Shown: positions 54,587-63,313 of the stretch, one piece after another | Numbering within the stretch: position 1 is the stretch's first letter | Layout of the letters: every line of letters begins with the position of its first letter | Assembly (NCBI RefSeq): GCF_024397855.1 | Contig: NZ_CP073343.1 | Span: 2,976,001 to 3,040,000, forward strand | DNA length: 64,000 nt | Direction of reading: 5' to 3' | Origin: Marinomonas rhizomae | GTDB lineage: Bacteria; Pseudomonadota; Gammaproteobacteria; Pseudomonadales; Marinomonadaceae | The notes under the pieces: model-generated | Databases searched by the model: none | What the model was told of the DNA's origin: nothing | Seen by the model: the letters and a program-made list of their open reading frames with translations, nothing else | Translations under genes and position numbers: made by a program

Positions 54587-55765
54587 ATGACCTCAGCTTT
54601 GAGTAAATTAACCATCCCATTACTTGGCTATTTGGTCGCGTTTGGGCCGCTTTCTATTGATATGTATTTGCCAAGTTTACCGACTATCGCCAATAACTTA
54701 GGCACCACGGACCAACTAATACAAACAACGATTACGGTATTTTTGCTTGGAATGGCAATCGGCATGCTCATTTTTGGCCCTTTATCCGATATGTTAGGCC
54801 GAAAACGCTTACTGTTAATTGGGATAGGGTTTTATTTTTTGAGTAGTATTGGTTGCGCCATGGCGTCGACAGGCGAGAGCCTTATTCTATTTCGTTTCCT
54901 ACAATCATTAGGAGGCGCTGCAGCGGCCGTTCTGGGTAGAGCGTTAGTGAGAGACTTGTATGAATTAAAGCGAGCAGCCAATATCCTTTCACACATGCAT
55001 ATCATTTCAATGATGGTCATGCTGGTATCACCCATACTCGGAGCTTACATTGTTAGCTATTTTGAATGGCGTTGGATCTTTTATTTCTTAGCCTTGTTCT
55101 CAATGATCGCCTTTATTGGAAGCGCGTTGTTATTACCAGAAACAAAGTCCAGCTCAACGATAAAGCCAAGCTTGCGTCATTATTGTAACAACTACATTGA
55201 CTGCCTGCACGCACCATTGTTGGTCCAATATGTACTGACCAACGCTTTTTCATTCGCGGGAATGTTTGCCTTCATTGCAACATCCGCTTTTGTGTATATC
55301 GAGTACTTTCACCTTTCAGAAACCCATTATGCGATGTTATTTTCCGCCAATATTGTCGCTATCATTATCGCCACTTTACTCAACTCATATCTCAGTAAAC
55401 GTTATAGTGTCAGCGTCGCATTAAACGTAGCGGTTGCTATCTCTTTTATGGCGACACTGATCATCTGGGGAATGTATGGCTTTAATGGGACACCCATTCT
55501 CTTATTTGTCATCGCTACCATGCTTTACATCAGTGTCACTGGCGCGATTGGTGCAAACAGCTTAGCCACCTTATTTGAATTATTACCAGAAAAGGCAGGT
55601 ACGGTGTCTGGGCTATTAGTAGCCGCTCAATTTGCGATGGGGAGCTTCATTAGTTATGTGGCGAGCTTATTGTTCGATGGCACACCAGGAAGCCTTTCAA
55701 TCATCATGGCCAGCTGCGGCACCCTGTGTGCAGCGTTTTATTTAAGTACACGCATAGGTAAATAA
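54587..55765 (+). CDS. MFS transporter, Bcr/CflA family
   Basis: This 392-residue major facilitator has about 12 helices. Family signatures are GPLSIDMYLPSLPTIA at the N-terminus, GPLSDMLGRKRLLLIG (motif A) and SLGGAAAAVLGRALVRDLY. The Bcr/CflA group exports drugs and some dipeptides or aromatics. Its probable co-transcription with the HbpS-like gene under an hpa-type operator suggests export of a toxic intermediate or uptake of a pathway substrate; HpaX belongs to a different MFS subfamily. Confidence 0.88.
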   Translation: MTSALSKLTIPLLGYLVAFGPLSIDMYLPSLPTIANNLGTTDQLIQTTITVFLLGMAIGMLIFGPLSDMLGRKRLLLIGIGFYFLSSIGCAMASTGESLILFRFLQSLGGAAAAVLGRALVRDLYELKRAANILSHMHIISMMVMLVSPILGAYIVSYFEWRWIFYFLALFSMIAFIGSALLLPETKSSSTIKPSLRHYCNNYIDCLHAPLLVQYVLTNAFSFAGMFAFIATSAFVYIEYFHLSETHYAMLFSANIVAIIIATLLNSYLSKRYSVSVALNVAVAISFMATLIIWGMYGFNGTPILLFVIATMLYISVTGAIGANSLATLFELLPEKAGTVSGLLVAAQFAMGSFISYVASLLFDGTPGSLSIIMASCGTLCAAFYLSTRIGK

Positions 55766-56087
55766 AACCACCTAGCTTTCAAAACGCTTGTTATAGACCT
55801 CTAACGTAAGACTCAAAATTTGGCGTCTTACGCAATAGTGCTGGCGCAATTTGCAACTGATCAATTCAAGCTTTCTCTTACACTTGTTCGATATTAACGA
55901 CAACGACAGAGGAATCAACATGATACTTAAAACAGCACTTATTACAGGTGGAGCTACATTGATAAATTCCACTGGTTGCTCAGAAAAACTCTGTTAACAG
56001 GATAACTCGAATCAAAAGCTACTATCCAAAACCAAATGTCGTGATGCAATATAAAATCAAAGCGAATATGATGAAAAAGAGAAAAAT
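55766..56087. other. 322-base intergenic region with hairpin and small ORF
   Basis: It contains hairpin CGTAAGAC / GTCTTACG (55805-55812, 55825-55832), a probable weak end signal for the MFS gene, and the 25-codon frame at 55920. Nothing else was recognised. Confidence 0.5.
55920..55997 (+). pseudogene. 25-codon ORF, possible remnant of a short-chain dehydrogenase gene
   Basis: ATG at 55920 follows AGAGGA at ideal spacing, and the first residues, MILKTALITGGAT, look like the nucleotide-binding start of a short-chain dehydrogenase. The frame then ends after STGCSEKLC. It could be a gene cut down by deletion, a leader peptide or chance. The NAD(P)-binding gene at 56088 follows in the same direction. 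Confidence 0.3.
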
Positions 56088-56756
56088 ATGAATGTGCTAA
56101 TTTTTGGTGCTAGCGGCATGGTGGGACAAGGTGTCATGCATGAATCACTTCTTGCATCTGATGTAGATAACATCTTTGTGGTCGGAAGACGTTTATTACC
56201 TGAAAATAATAAACGGGTCACACAGATTATCAGTGAAGATTTTAAAAACCTACCTCACACCCTAGATGGATTAGCAAAGATAGATGCCTGTTTTTTTTGT
56301 CTAGGCCAATCTTCATCAGGTATGATGGAGAAACAATATCGAGCCATCACCTTTGATTTGACGATGTCGGCGGCTAAAGCTTTACAACCAAACAATCCAG
56401 ATATGACCTTTGCTTATGTCTCTGGTGCAGGGACTGACAGTACTGAAAATGGTAAAAGTATGTGGGCTAGGGTGAAAGGTAAAACGGAGAACGCCTTGTT
56501 AAAAAGCAACTTCGCCAACGTCTATCTGTTTCGCCCAGCCATTATCCAACCGCTAAACGGTATTCGTTCTAAAACAATGAGTTATCGGATAATCCATCAA
56601 CTGATGACGCCACTATTTCCATTATTAAAACACTACTTTCCTAACCACATTTTAACCACCCGCGATATTGGTGTGGCAATGTTAAATACAGTACGACTGG
56701 GCTATAAAAGCCAAATATTAGAAGTTAAAGATATTGCAAACCTAGCAAGACAATAA
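56088..56756 (+). CDS. NAD(P)-binding (atypical SDR) protein
   Basis: This 222-residue atypical short-chain dehydrogenase/NmrA-like protein has dinucleotide motif VLIFGASGMVGQGVMHE, the YVSGAGTDST segment, a WARVKGKTENAL stretch with the usual Lys, and FRPAIIQP. It is probably an NAD(P)-dependent oxidoreductase or epimerase of unknown substrate, cytoplasmic. It stands alone between the MFS gene and the convergent tct operon. Confidence 0.8.
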   Translation: MNVLIFGASGMVGQGVMHESLLASDVDNIFVVGRRLLPENNKRVTQIISEDFKNLPHTLDGLAKIDACFFCLGQSSSGMMEKQYRAITFDLTMSAAKALQPNNPDMTFAYVSGAGTDSTENGKSMWARVKGKTENALLKSNFANVYLFRPAIIQPLNGIRSKTMSYRIIHQLMTPLFPLLKHYFPNHILTTRDIGVAMLNTVRLGYKSQILEVKDIANLARQ

Positions 56757-56806
56757 CTTCCTTCAAAGCTCGACACATACTCTTCGCCAGTAAACATGTA
56801 TCAGCA

Positions 56807-57856
56807 CTAATTGAATACCATGCAGACAGGGCTTCCTGTAATAAAACACTGACTGGTTTCCTGCAACAAGCCAGTTTCTGGCATAACAGCAAAAGTAATA
56901 ATATTGTCGCTGTCTTCATTAAGTGCATATAACCACTTGCCATCGGGACTAAGCGTAATAAAACGTGGGGTTTTGCCTTGGCCACTGATTGTTTGAATGA
57001 GCGTTAAACTGCCCGTCTCGGAATCAATTTTCATAACTGCTATAGCATCAGCACCTCGATGGCTTGAATAAAGCGTTTTGCCCATCATATCAAGAGTAAT
57101 ACCTGACGCTCGACTGTTTCCAGTGAAACGATCTGAGAGCCCACTGAGAATTTGAAACGGAACCAACGCTCCAGTTTTGTTGTCAAATTCGTATGCTGTT
57201 ATGGTTGAATCAAGCTCATTAACAACATAAGCCCATGGTTTAGTTGTATGGAAAACAAGATTCCTCGGGCCGGACGTTTCTCGGCAATCTACCTCGGTCA
57301 AGTGAGTAGAATCAAGCTGACCATTCTTAAATTCGTATAAGAAAATCTTATCCAAACCTTTATCCGGAACGACAACAAATCTACCACTTGGGTCAAATGG
57401 ATTGAAATGAGGTTTTGAAAACGGCTGCTCTTTTCGATGGGGCCCTGGCTCACCAGCAAGCTGAATCAAGTGTGACCTTTCTAGCAATCCACCTTCTGCA
57501 TTTATTGGTAGGACCGCCAAACTACTTGTTATGTGGTTCGATACAACAAGGTGCTTTTCATTTTGCGATAGTGCCAAATGGACAGGATTTAGCCCACCTG
57601 TATCTTGTGTATTTAAATGAGTTAGTTTTCGGCTATTGGCATCGAATTTAAATACGCTAACCTCAGAACCGTCACCATGAACAATGTATAAGCGATCACC
57701 TGCTTTATTAATGACTAAGTAAGAAGGATTCGTTAACCCTTTTTCAAGGTGAACTAACTTTAGAGAACCGTCTATTTCGTTATAGGATACGAGGCTAATA
57801 CCTTCACCTCTAGCATTTCGCTCCTTCGTTGTGCGACAGCCAATAAATGCCAGCAT
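56807..57856 (-). CDS. Lactonase family (6-phosphogluconolactonase-type beta-propeller) protein
   Basis: This 349-residue seven-bladed propeller lactonase (Pgl/CMLE family) shows FIGCRTTKERNARGEGI, NPSYLVINKAGDRLYIVHG, HFNPFDPSGRFVVVPDKGLDKI, GPRNLVFH and PRFITLSPDGKWLYALNEDS. It has no signal peptide. It is the last gene of the operon tctCBA-aconitase-SBP-like-lactonase, three bases after the SBP-like gene, so it may open a lactone of a tricarboxylic acid (inference). The sugar phosphate role is unlikely here. Confidence 0.86.
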   Translation of the reverse strand: MLAFIGCRTTKERNARGEGISLVSYNEIDGSLKLVHLEKGLTNPSYLVINKAGDRLYIVHGDGSEVSVFKFDANSRKLTHLNTQDTGGLNPVHLALSQNEKHLVVSNHITSSLAVLPINAEGGLLERSHLIQLAGEPGPHRKEQPFSKPHFNPFDPSGRFVVVPDKGLDKIFLYEFKNGQLDSTHLTEVDCRETSGPRNLVFHTTKPWAYVVNELDSTITAYEFDNKTGALVPFQILSGLSDRFTGNSRASGITLDMMGKTLYSSHRGADAIAVMKIDSETGSLTLIQTISGQGKTPRFITLSPDGKWLYALNEDSDNIITFAVMPETGLLQETSQCFITGSPVCMVFN

Positions 57857-57859
57857 TCC

Positions 57860-58600
57860 CTACTCCTCCACTTGAGGTGCAACAGACGCACCTTTTATAC
57901 CATTGCGAATCAAAGCCTCGGCAACAAATCCTGTTCGTTTAACATCTTCAACGAAATCAGCAAGGTATTGAGCAGCTAAATCACCACGACTTACTGGTAC
58001 GCCCATAGCCTGTTGAATCAACATAAAATTACCAGATAAAAGCCGATGATTAGGGAAACGCTGAAGATCAGATTCCAGTTGTTGTGTAACACCTGCAGCA
58101 ACTTCACATTGATTCTGAACAAAAAACTCGACGACCTTGGGCGATGTAGGTGCACGAACAATACTCGCGCTTTTTAGGTTACGAGTCAGATAAAGATCAT
58201 AAGCACTTCCTTTCCCCACAACAATGCGATTTCCTGATTGGTCTACCTCTTCAATTGTCTGTAATTCAGACGCTTCTGGCACAAGATAACTGCCTGTAAT
58301 ATGAACATACGCTGCACTAAAATTAACTCCCACACCACGAAGCGGATCTATTGCAAAAAAGCCAATATCTGCGTCTTCAGATGTCACAGCCTCTACCGAC
58401 TCTCCCGCTGAGTTGAAAACAACCCATTCAATCTCAAGCCCTAGTCGCCTAGCAAACTCTTTAGCTAGGTCTACCGACACTCCAGATGGAGGTTGATTAC
58501 CCACTTCCGCTTTAGCAAGAATAGGGTTACCTAAATTAATCGACACTCTCAAATGTCCTGTAGGAGCGAACCTGTCTTTTATTTCTTGTAAATTATCCAT
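57860..58600 (-). CDS. Solute-binding-fold (SBP_bac_3) protein without signal peptide
   Basis: This 246-residue protein has the family 3 extracellular solute-binding fold: LRVSINLGNPILAKAE, GVSVDLAKEFARRLGLEIEWV, ADIGFFAIDPLRG, FSAAYVHITGSYLV. It starts MDNLQEIKDRFAPTGHLR with a good AAGGGA ribosome site. An in-frame stop lies 11 codons upstream, so no signal peptide exists. Such leaderless members may be cytoplasmic enzymes (cyclohexadienyl dehydratase has this fold) or sensors. It lies between the aconitase and lactonase genes; no ABC permease is nearby. Confidence 0.82.
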   Translation of the reverse strand: MDNLQEIKDRFAPTGHLRVSINLGNPILAKAEVGNQPPSGVSVDLAKEFARRLGLEIEWVVFNSAGESVEAVTSEDADIGFFAIDPLRGVGVNFSAAYVHITGSYLVPEASELQTIEEVDQSGNRIVVGKGSAYDLYLTRNLKSASIVRAPTSPKVVEFFVQNQCEVAAGVTQQLESDLQRFPNHRLLSGNFMLIQQAMGVPVSRGDLAAQYLADFVEDVKRTGFVAEALIRNGIKGASVAPQVEE

Positions 58601-58686
58601 GTACTGTCCCTTGGAAGCGTGTATTGCAGTGATTCATTAAAAGCCAGCCCCATTCGCTAGAGTAAGAAAATGAACTGGCTTGCCAC

Positions 58687-61317
58687 TTAATTATTTTCGA
58701 TGGTTCGCTTTAAAATCAAAGGAAGCACTCCACCTACCCTTAACAATTCCAACTCAAGTTGTGTTTCAATGGCAGCCGTAGCCACGATTAACTCATCAGC
58801 CGCGTTTGCTCGGATGATTTTTACCTCCACAGCACCACGACAAGATAGCATTTTATGATCAGCATTCACTTGAATTTGATCACCCGGCTGGATAGATAAA
58901 CTTGCAGAACTGACTCCAACAGGAAAACAAAGCGGTAAAATTCCCATCCCGATTAGATTAGATCGATGAATGCGTTCAAAGCTCACGGCAATCACAGCCC
59001 TCACACCCAGTAAACGTTGCCCCTTCGCAGCCCAGTCACGTGAGGATCCCATGCCATAACGTTCACCGGCCAAAATAACCACCGAGTCACCCGCCGCTCG
59101 ATATTGATCTGCAACGTCGGAAATAGGTGCTACTGTATTGCTTGGTACGTGTAATGTATGAGCAACAGGCACATCTGGAACGAGAAGATTCACCAGCGTC
59201 TTACTATGAAAAGCGGCCCGCATCATAACCTCCCAATTCCCTCGGCGCGATGCAAATACATTCAGATCATTGCGATCATCTCCACGCTCAACCAAGAAGT
59301 CGGCCACCAAGCTATCTTTCGGAATCGCACTGGCCGGAGAAATATGGTCGGTAGTAACATCATCACCAACTACCAGCAATGGGTAAGCGGTAAAGTCACC
59401 TAAAAGAGTGCCTTCATCACAAGAGGCAAATGGCGGCCGACGCAAAATCGTAGACTCTTCTGCCCAAGGGAAACAATCTGATTCAGGTGCAACCAAAGAC
59501 ATCCACAGTGGATTTTTAGAAGCAATGTCAAAGTCATTTTTGAAATCAATGGTCTGCAAGCCTTTGGCTAGAGCAGCATTGACTTCATCATGCGATGGCC
59601 ATAAGTCTTTTAGATAAACAGCCTCTCCCGTTTTTGAATACTGCAGCGGGGAATTCGCCAAATCAATTTCAGCATTTCCAGCTAATGCGGCTGCGATAAC
59701 CATTGGCGGCGACATAATAAAACCTAAATCGACATCTGGGTGAATTCTTCCCGGAAAGTTTCGGTTACCTGAGAGAAAGGCCACTGGCCGAATTTCCTCC
59801 CTCTCCAACGCGGTTGAAATTTTGCTTGTCAAGGGACCAGAGTTACCGATGCAGGTTGTACAACCAAAGCCAACAACCCCAAAACCCAATATTTCTAGCG
59901 CTTCAAGCAGACCGGCTCGCTTTAGGTACGAAACCGCCGCTGGAGATCCAGGAGCCAGAGACGTTTTGATCCAGTCAGGTATCGATAGTCCAAGTAAAAC
60001 TGCTTTTTTAGCAAGTAATCCTGCTGCAACCAGAAGCGCTGGCGATGACGTATTTGTACAACTCGTAATAGCAGCAACCGCAACAGGAAAGACTGGTAAC
60101 TCACCACTTGTTCCTTTAGGGGATGGCTCTATATTACGCAATGCTGATGGAATCTGATCAAGAGTTAAAATATCTTGGGGCCTTCTAGGACCAGCGGCAT
60201 GCAAACCAATTTGACTCAAGTTAATTTCAAGCAATCGACTGTATTCAGGGTTAGCATTCTCATCGAACCACAAGCCAACCTCTTTCATATAACTTTCAAT
60301 AAGAGCCAGCTGTTCGTCACTGCGACCTGTATTTTTCAAATAAGTCAGGGTATTTTCATCAACAGGAAAGTAACCAGTAGTTGCTCCATACTCAGGAGCC
60401 ATATTGGCAACCACCGCCCTAGAATCAGCACTTAATGTTTTAACACCAGGGCCAAAAAACTCGACGAACTCGCCGGTAACACCAATCGCTCTTAATCGAT
60501 TTGTGACAGTTAAAGCAAGGTCAGATGCTTGAATTCCAGGTGCTAACTCTCCAGTTAATTTGACGCCAACGACATCAGGAATTCTAAGCATAGTCGGCAT
60601 GCCAAACATCACGGTTTGAGCTTCAAGTCCGCCAACCCCCCAACCCAGAACGCCAATTCCATTAATCATTGGGGTATGACTGTCTGTGCCAAGCATCATA
60701 TCTGGAACAAGAAAATCTCGACCATCTATCTCCTCTTCATAAACAACTGTCGCAAGCTGCTCTAAGTTGATAGTGTGCATAATGCCAGTCCCTGGCGGAT
60801 GAATAGTCACATTCCCCAATGCCTTTGCTGCCCAACGAAGAAATCTATATCTTTCACTATTCCTTCTAATCTCATGAGCCATATTTGTATTGGCGGCATC
60901 TTGCTCAGCAAACGCTTCAACAGCGAGTGAGTGATCAATAGACACATCCACATGCAACAGTGGCGTGAGTGAAGTCGGGGGTACTCCTTTCTCTCGCAAT
61001 GTGTCACGCATCGCAGCTATATCAACCAATGCAGGTGTGCTGGTTGTATCATGCATTAAAACTCGGCCTGGCTGGAAAGGGATTTCCGCATGGCTTGTAT
61101 GCTTTTCAAGCCAGCCAATAATTGCGCAAGCCCCTTCTTTCAACTCATCTTCAGATGCATTACGACAGAGGTTTTCAAGCAGCAAACGCAAAACGACAGG
61201 CAATCTATCAACAACGTCGCCAAAAGCTGCTCGAGGATTTACTACGGAGTACTTTTTGTTTGCTACAGTAATATTTGTAATTAGCTTATCGCTAACACTA
61301 ACAGCTAAATCACTCAT
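58687..61317 (-). CDS. Aconitase-family hydratase (divergent AcnA-like)
   Basis: This 876-residue aconitase has Fe-S cluster ligands Cys420 (SCTNTS), Cys486 and Cys489 (GCTTCIGNSGP), the conserved SIDHS (Asp128-His129), GTDSHTPMINGIGVLGWGVGG and the swivel domain with YGMGSSRDWAAKG. At RVLMHDTTSTPA, His89 replaces the Gln that I recall in canonical AcnA (MQDFTG); I recall His also in AcnD-type 2-methylcitrate dehydratases. Its ATG overlaps the tctA stop (ATGA). Operon partners point to a substrate delivered by the tricarboxylate transporter, such as a substituted aconitate or citrate. Confidence 0.88.
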   Translation of the reverse strand: MSDLAVSVSDKLITNITVANKKYSVVNPRAAFGDVVDRLPVVLRLLLENLCRNASEDELKEGACAIIGWLEKHTSHAEIPFQPGRVLMHDTTSTPALVDIAAMRDTLREKGVPPTSLTPLLHVDVSIDHSLAVEAFAEQDAANTNMAHEIRRNSERYRFLRWAAKALGNVTIHPPGTGIMHTINLEQLATVVYEEEIDGRDFLVPDMMLGTDSHTPMINGIGVLGWGVGGLEAQTVMFGMPTMLRIPDVVGVKLTGELAPGIQASDLALTVTNRLRAIGVTGEFVEFFGPGVKTLSADSRAVVANMAPEYGATTGYFPVDENTLTYLKNTGRSDEQLALIESYMKEVGLWFDENANPEYSRLLEINLSQIGLHAAGPRRPQDILTLDQIPSALRNIEPSPKGTSGELPVFPVAVAAITSCTNTSSPALLVAAGLLAKKAVLLGLSIPDWIKTSLAPGSPAAVSYLKRAGLLEALEILGFGVVGFGCTTCIGNSGPLTSKISTALEREEIRPVAFLSGNRNFPGRIHPDVDLGFIMSPPMVIAAALAGNAEIDLANSPLQYSKTGEAVYLKDLWPSHDEVNAALAKGLQTIDFKNDFDIASKNPLWMSLVAPESDCFPWAEESTILRRPPFASCDEGTLLGDFTAYPLLVVGDDVTTDHISPASAIPKDSLVADFLVERGDDRNDLNVFASRRGNWEVMMRAAFHSKTLVNLLVPDVPVAHTLHVPSNTVAPISDVADQYRAAGDSVVILAGERYGMGSSRDWAAKGQRLLGVRAVIAVSFERIHRSNLIGMGILPLCFPVGVSSASLSIQPGDQIQVNADHKMLSCRGAVEVKIIRANAADELIVATAAIETQLELELLRVGGVLPLILKRTIENN

Positions 61318-62816
61318 GATTTTTTCTTCCTGGTAATCTGAGATTTAATGGACCACAAAATCAACAAAACACATACGGCAAGAGCCGTAGCTGTAATTGG
61401 TCTTGTCACAAAGACAGAGAAATCTCCTCTGAAAATAAGCATTGTCCTACGGAAGTTTTCTTCAAGCGGTTGACCTAATACCATCCCTAAAATTAGGGGA
61501 ACGACATCCAGCTTTAATAACCAAGCGATATAGCCAATTGCGCCAAAAATAAGCAGTAGATATATGTCAAATACATTGTAATGAGTACTAAAAACCCCAA
61601 TACAAGTGAACAGCAAGATTCCCGGAAATAACCATTGATACGGAATACTAAGGAGACGAACCCAAAAGCCAATTAAAGGAATATTCAAAACAAGCAACAT
61701 TAAATTACCAATAAAAAAGCTCACAATTAATCCCCAAAATAATTCAGGGTTAGTACTCATTACCATTGGTCCTGGCTGAATACCTTGAACTACCAATCCA
61801 GCTAAAAGCAGCGCCATAATGGCATCACCAGGAATACCTAAAGTGAGTGTTGGGATAAACGCAGTACCTACACCGGCATTATTACAAGCTTCTGGCGCTG
61901 CCAAACCTTCAATCGCGCCCTTACCAAATTTTTCAGGATGTTTCGAAACTCTTTTTTCGACTGCGTAAGCAATAAAAGTCGCCATGCCTCCACCAGTTCC
62001 GGGTAAAGAGCCAAAAAACGCCCCAATTCCTGATCCACGCAGCATCGCACCCGATGACTGCTTCATATCTTCTTTTGTTGGTATCTGATCACGCATTCCA
62101 AACTTTTGTTTCACTGGACTTACCGCAATAGTTCCAGCACTTCTCATCACTTCAGCAATAGCAAAAACCCCCATTGCTACAACAATTAAACCAATACCTT
62201 CTGACAAATCTGGATAGCCAAACGTAAAACGTTCAATACCACTATTTACATCAGTTCCCACACAGGAAATGATCAGACCAATAACCATCATTGCGAGACC
62301 CTTAACAGCAGACCCCTCACCTACAGTCGAAGCAGAAACAAGCCCCAACAGCATCAAGCCAAAATACTCTGGAGGTCCAAAGCTAAATGCAGCTGCAGCC
62401 AGCAGAGGAGCAAACAACATCAAAAGTAAAATCCCAACCGTAGAACCCCAAAAGGAAGCGATACACTTAATGAATAATGCCACGCCACCGCGCCCTTGTT
62501 TTGCCATAGGATAGCCATCCAAAACATCTACTGCCGCTGCAGGATGGCCAGGAACGCCTAAAAGTATTGAACATGTCCCTCCACCATAATCCGCTCCAAA
62601 GTAGACACCGGCGAGCATAATCAAGGCACCAGTTGGGTCTAAGTGATACGTTAGTGGTAAAAGAAGGGAGATTGTAATAAGTGACCCCAAACCTGGAATA
62701 ACACCAACTAAGGTCCCCAAAAACACACCGACAAAACAATACCAGAGGTTAGCAAGCGTAAATGCTTCATTAACACCTATAGAAAGGTGGCTTACAAAAT
62801 TCGATAAAATATCCAT
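61314..62816 (-). CDS. tctA: Tripartite tricarboxylate transporter permease TctA
   Basis: This 500-residue TctA-family permease has about 12 helices and hallmark segments GVIPGLGSLITISLLLPLTY, GVYFGADYGGGTCSILLGVPG, GSLPGTGGGMATFIAYAVEK and TLGIPGDAIMALLLAGLV. It begins three bases after tctB and overlaps the aconitase start by four bases. It imports a tricarboxylate or other carboxylate with TctB and TctC. Confidence 0.93.
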   Translation of the reverse strand: MDILSNFVSHLSIGVNEAFTLANLWYCFVGVFLGTLVGVIPGLGSLITISLLLPLTYHLDPTGALIMLAGVYFGADYGGGTCSILLGVPGHPAAAVDVLDGYPMAKQGRGGVALFIKCIASFWGSTVGILLLMLFAPLLAAAAFSFGPPEYFGLMLLGLVSASTVGEGSAVKGLAMMVIGLIISCVGTDVNSGIERFTFGYPDLSEGIGLIVVAMGVFAIAEVMRSAGTIAVSPVKQKFGMRDQIPTKEDMKQSSGAMLRGSGIGAFFGSLPGTGGGMATFIAYAVEKRVSKHPEKFGKGAIEGLAAPEACNNAGVGTAFIPTLTLGIPGDAIMALLLAGLVVQGIQPGPMVMSTNPELFWGLIVSFFIGNLMLLVLNIPLIGFWVRLLSIPYQWLFPGILLFTCIGVFSTHYNVFDIYLLLIFGAIGYIAWLLKLDVVPLILGMVLGQPLEENFRRTMLIFRGDFSVFVTRPITATALAVCVLLILWSIKSQITRKKKS

Positions 62817-62819
62817 AAA

Positions 62820-63263
62820 TCACCAAAAGGCAGGCATGTTCATCTGAAGGAAGTATGAAAATACAACCCATGAAATAAAGCAGAAGCTAATGATCAGGTA
62901 TAAAGTGAGCTTTAAATTAAAACGCTTATCCGCTAATGAAGCGATAAACACTAACAACGTGGTTGCCACAATTAAACCGAGTTTGGTTATAGTCAATGCG
63001 AACGCCAAAACAGCTAAAGCAACGGGAATCACTTTTCTCCAGCTTATCTTTCGCTCTGGCTCTTCAGAAGATACTCCAAACTGAGAAGAGACTGCGGTTA
63101 CACCACCTAGAATGATCAGAATAATAGACAATACAAAAGGCATATAACCAGGCCCCATACTTTGAATTGTCCCCATTCGATATTGATTATGTGAATAAAG
63201 AGCAACGACTGTTCCAATAATCAACAGAACAAGTCCTGCCCATAGATCTCGTGATAATTTCAT
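62820..63263 (-). CDS. tctB: Tripartite tricarboxylate transporter small permease TctB
   Basis: This 147-residue TctB-family protein has four predicted helices and the typical N-terminal LWAGLVLLIIGTVVALYSHNQYRMGT and MGPGYMPFVLSIILIILG segments. It lies between tctC and tctA in the usual gene order. Confidence 0.9.
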   Translation of the reverse strand: MKLSRDLWAGLVLLIIGTVVALYSHNQYRMGTIQSMGPGYMPFVLSIILIILGGVTAVSSQFGVSSEEPERKISWRKVIPVALAVLAFALTITKLGLIVATTLLVFIASLADKRFNLKLTLYLIISFCFISWVVFSYFLQMNMPAFW

Positions 63264-63313
63264 ATTTTTATCCCGACAAGGTCAGTCCATACTAAATGAA
63301 CTGACCTACTAAA

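Noticed and set aside
820..62739. Many 60-120 codon open frames opposite or inside the long genes
   Set aside because: They overlap well-supported genes in other frames, lack ribosome sites and show no recognisable domains.
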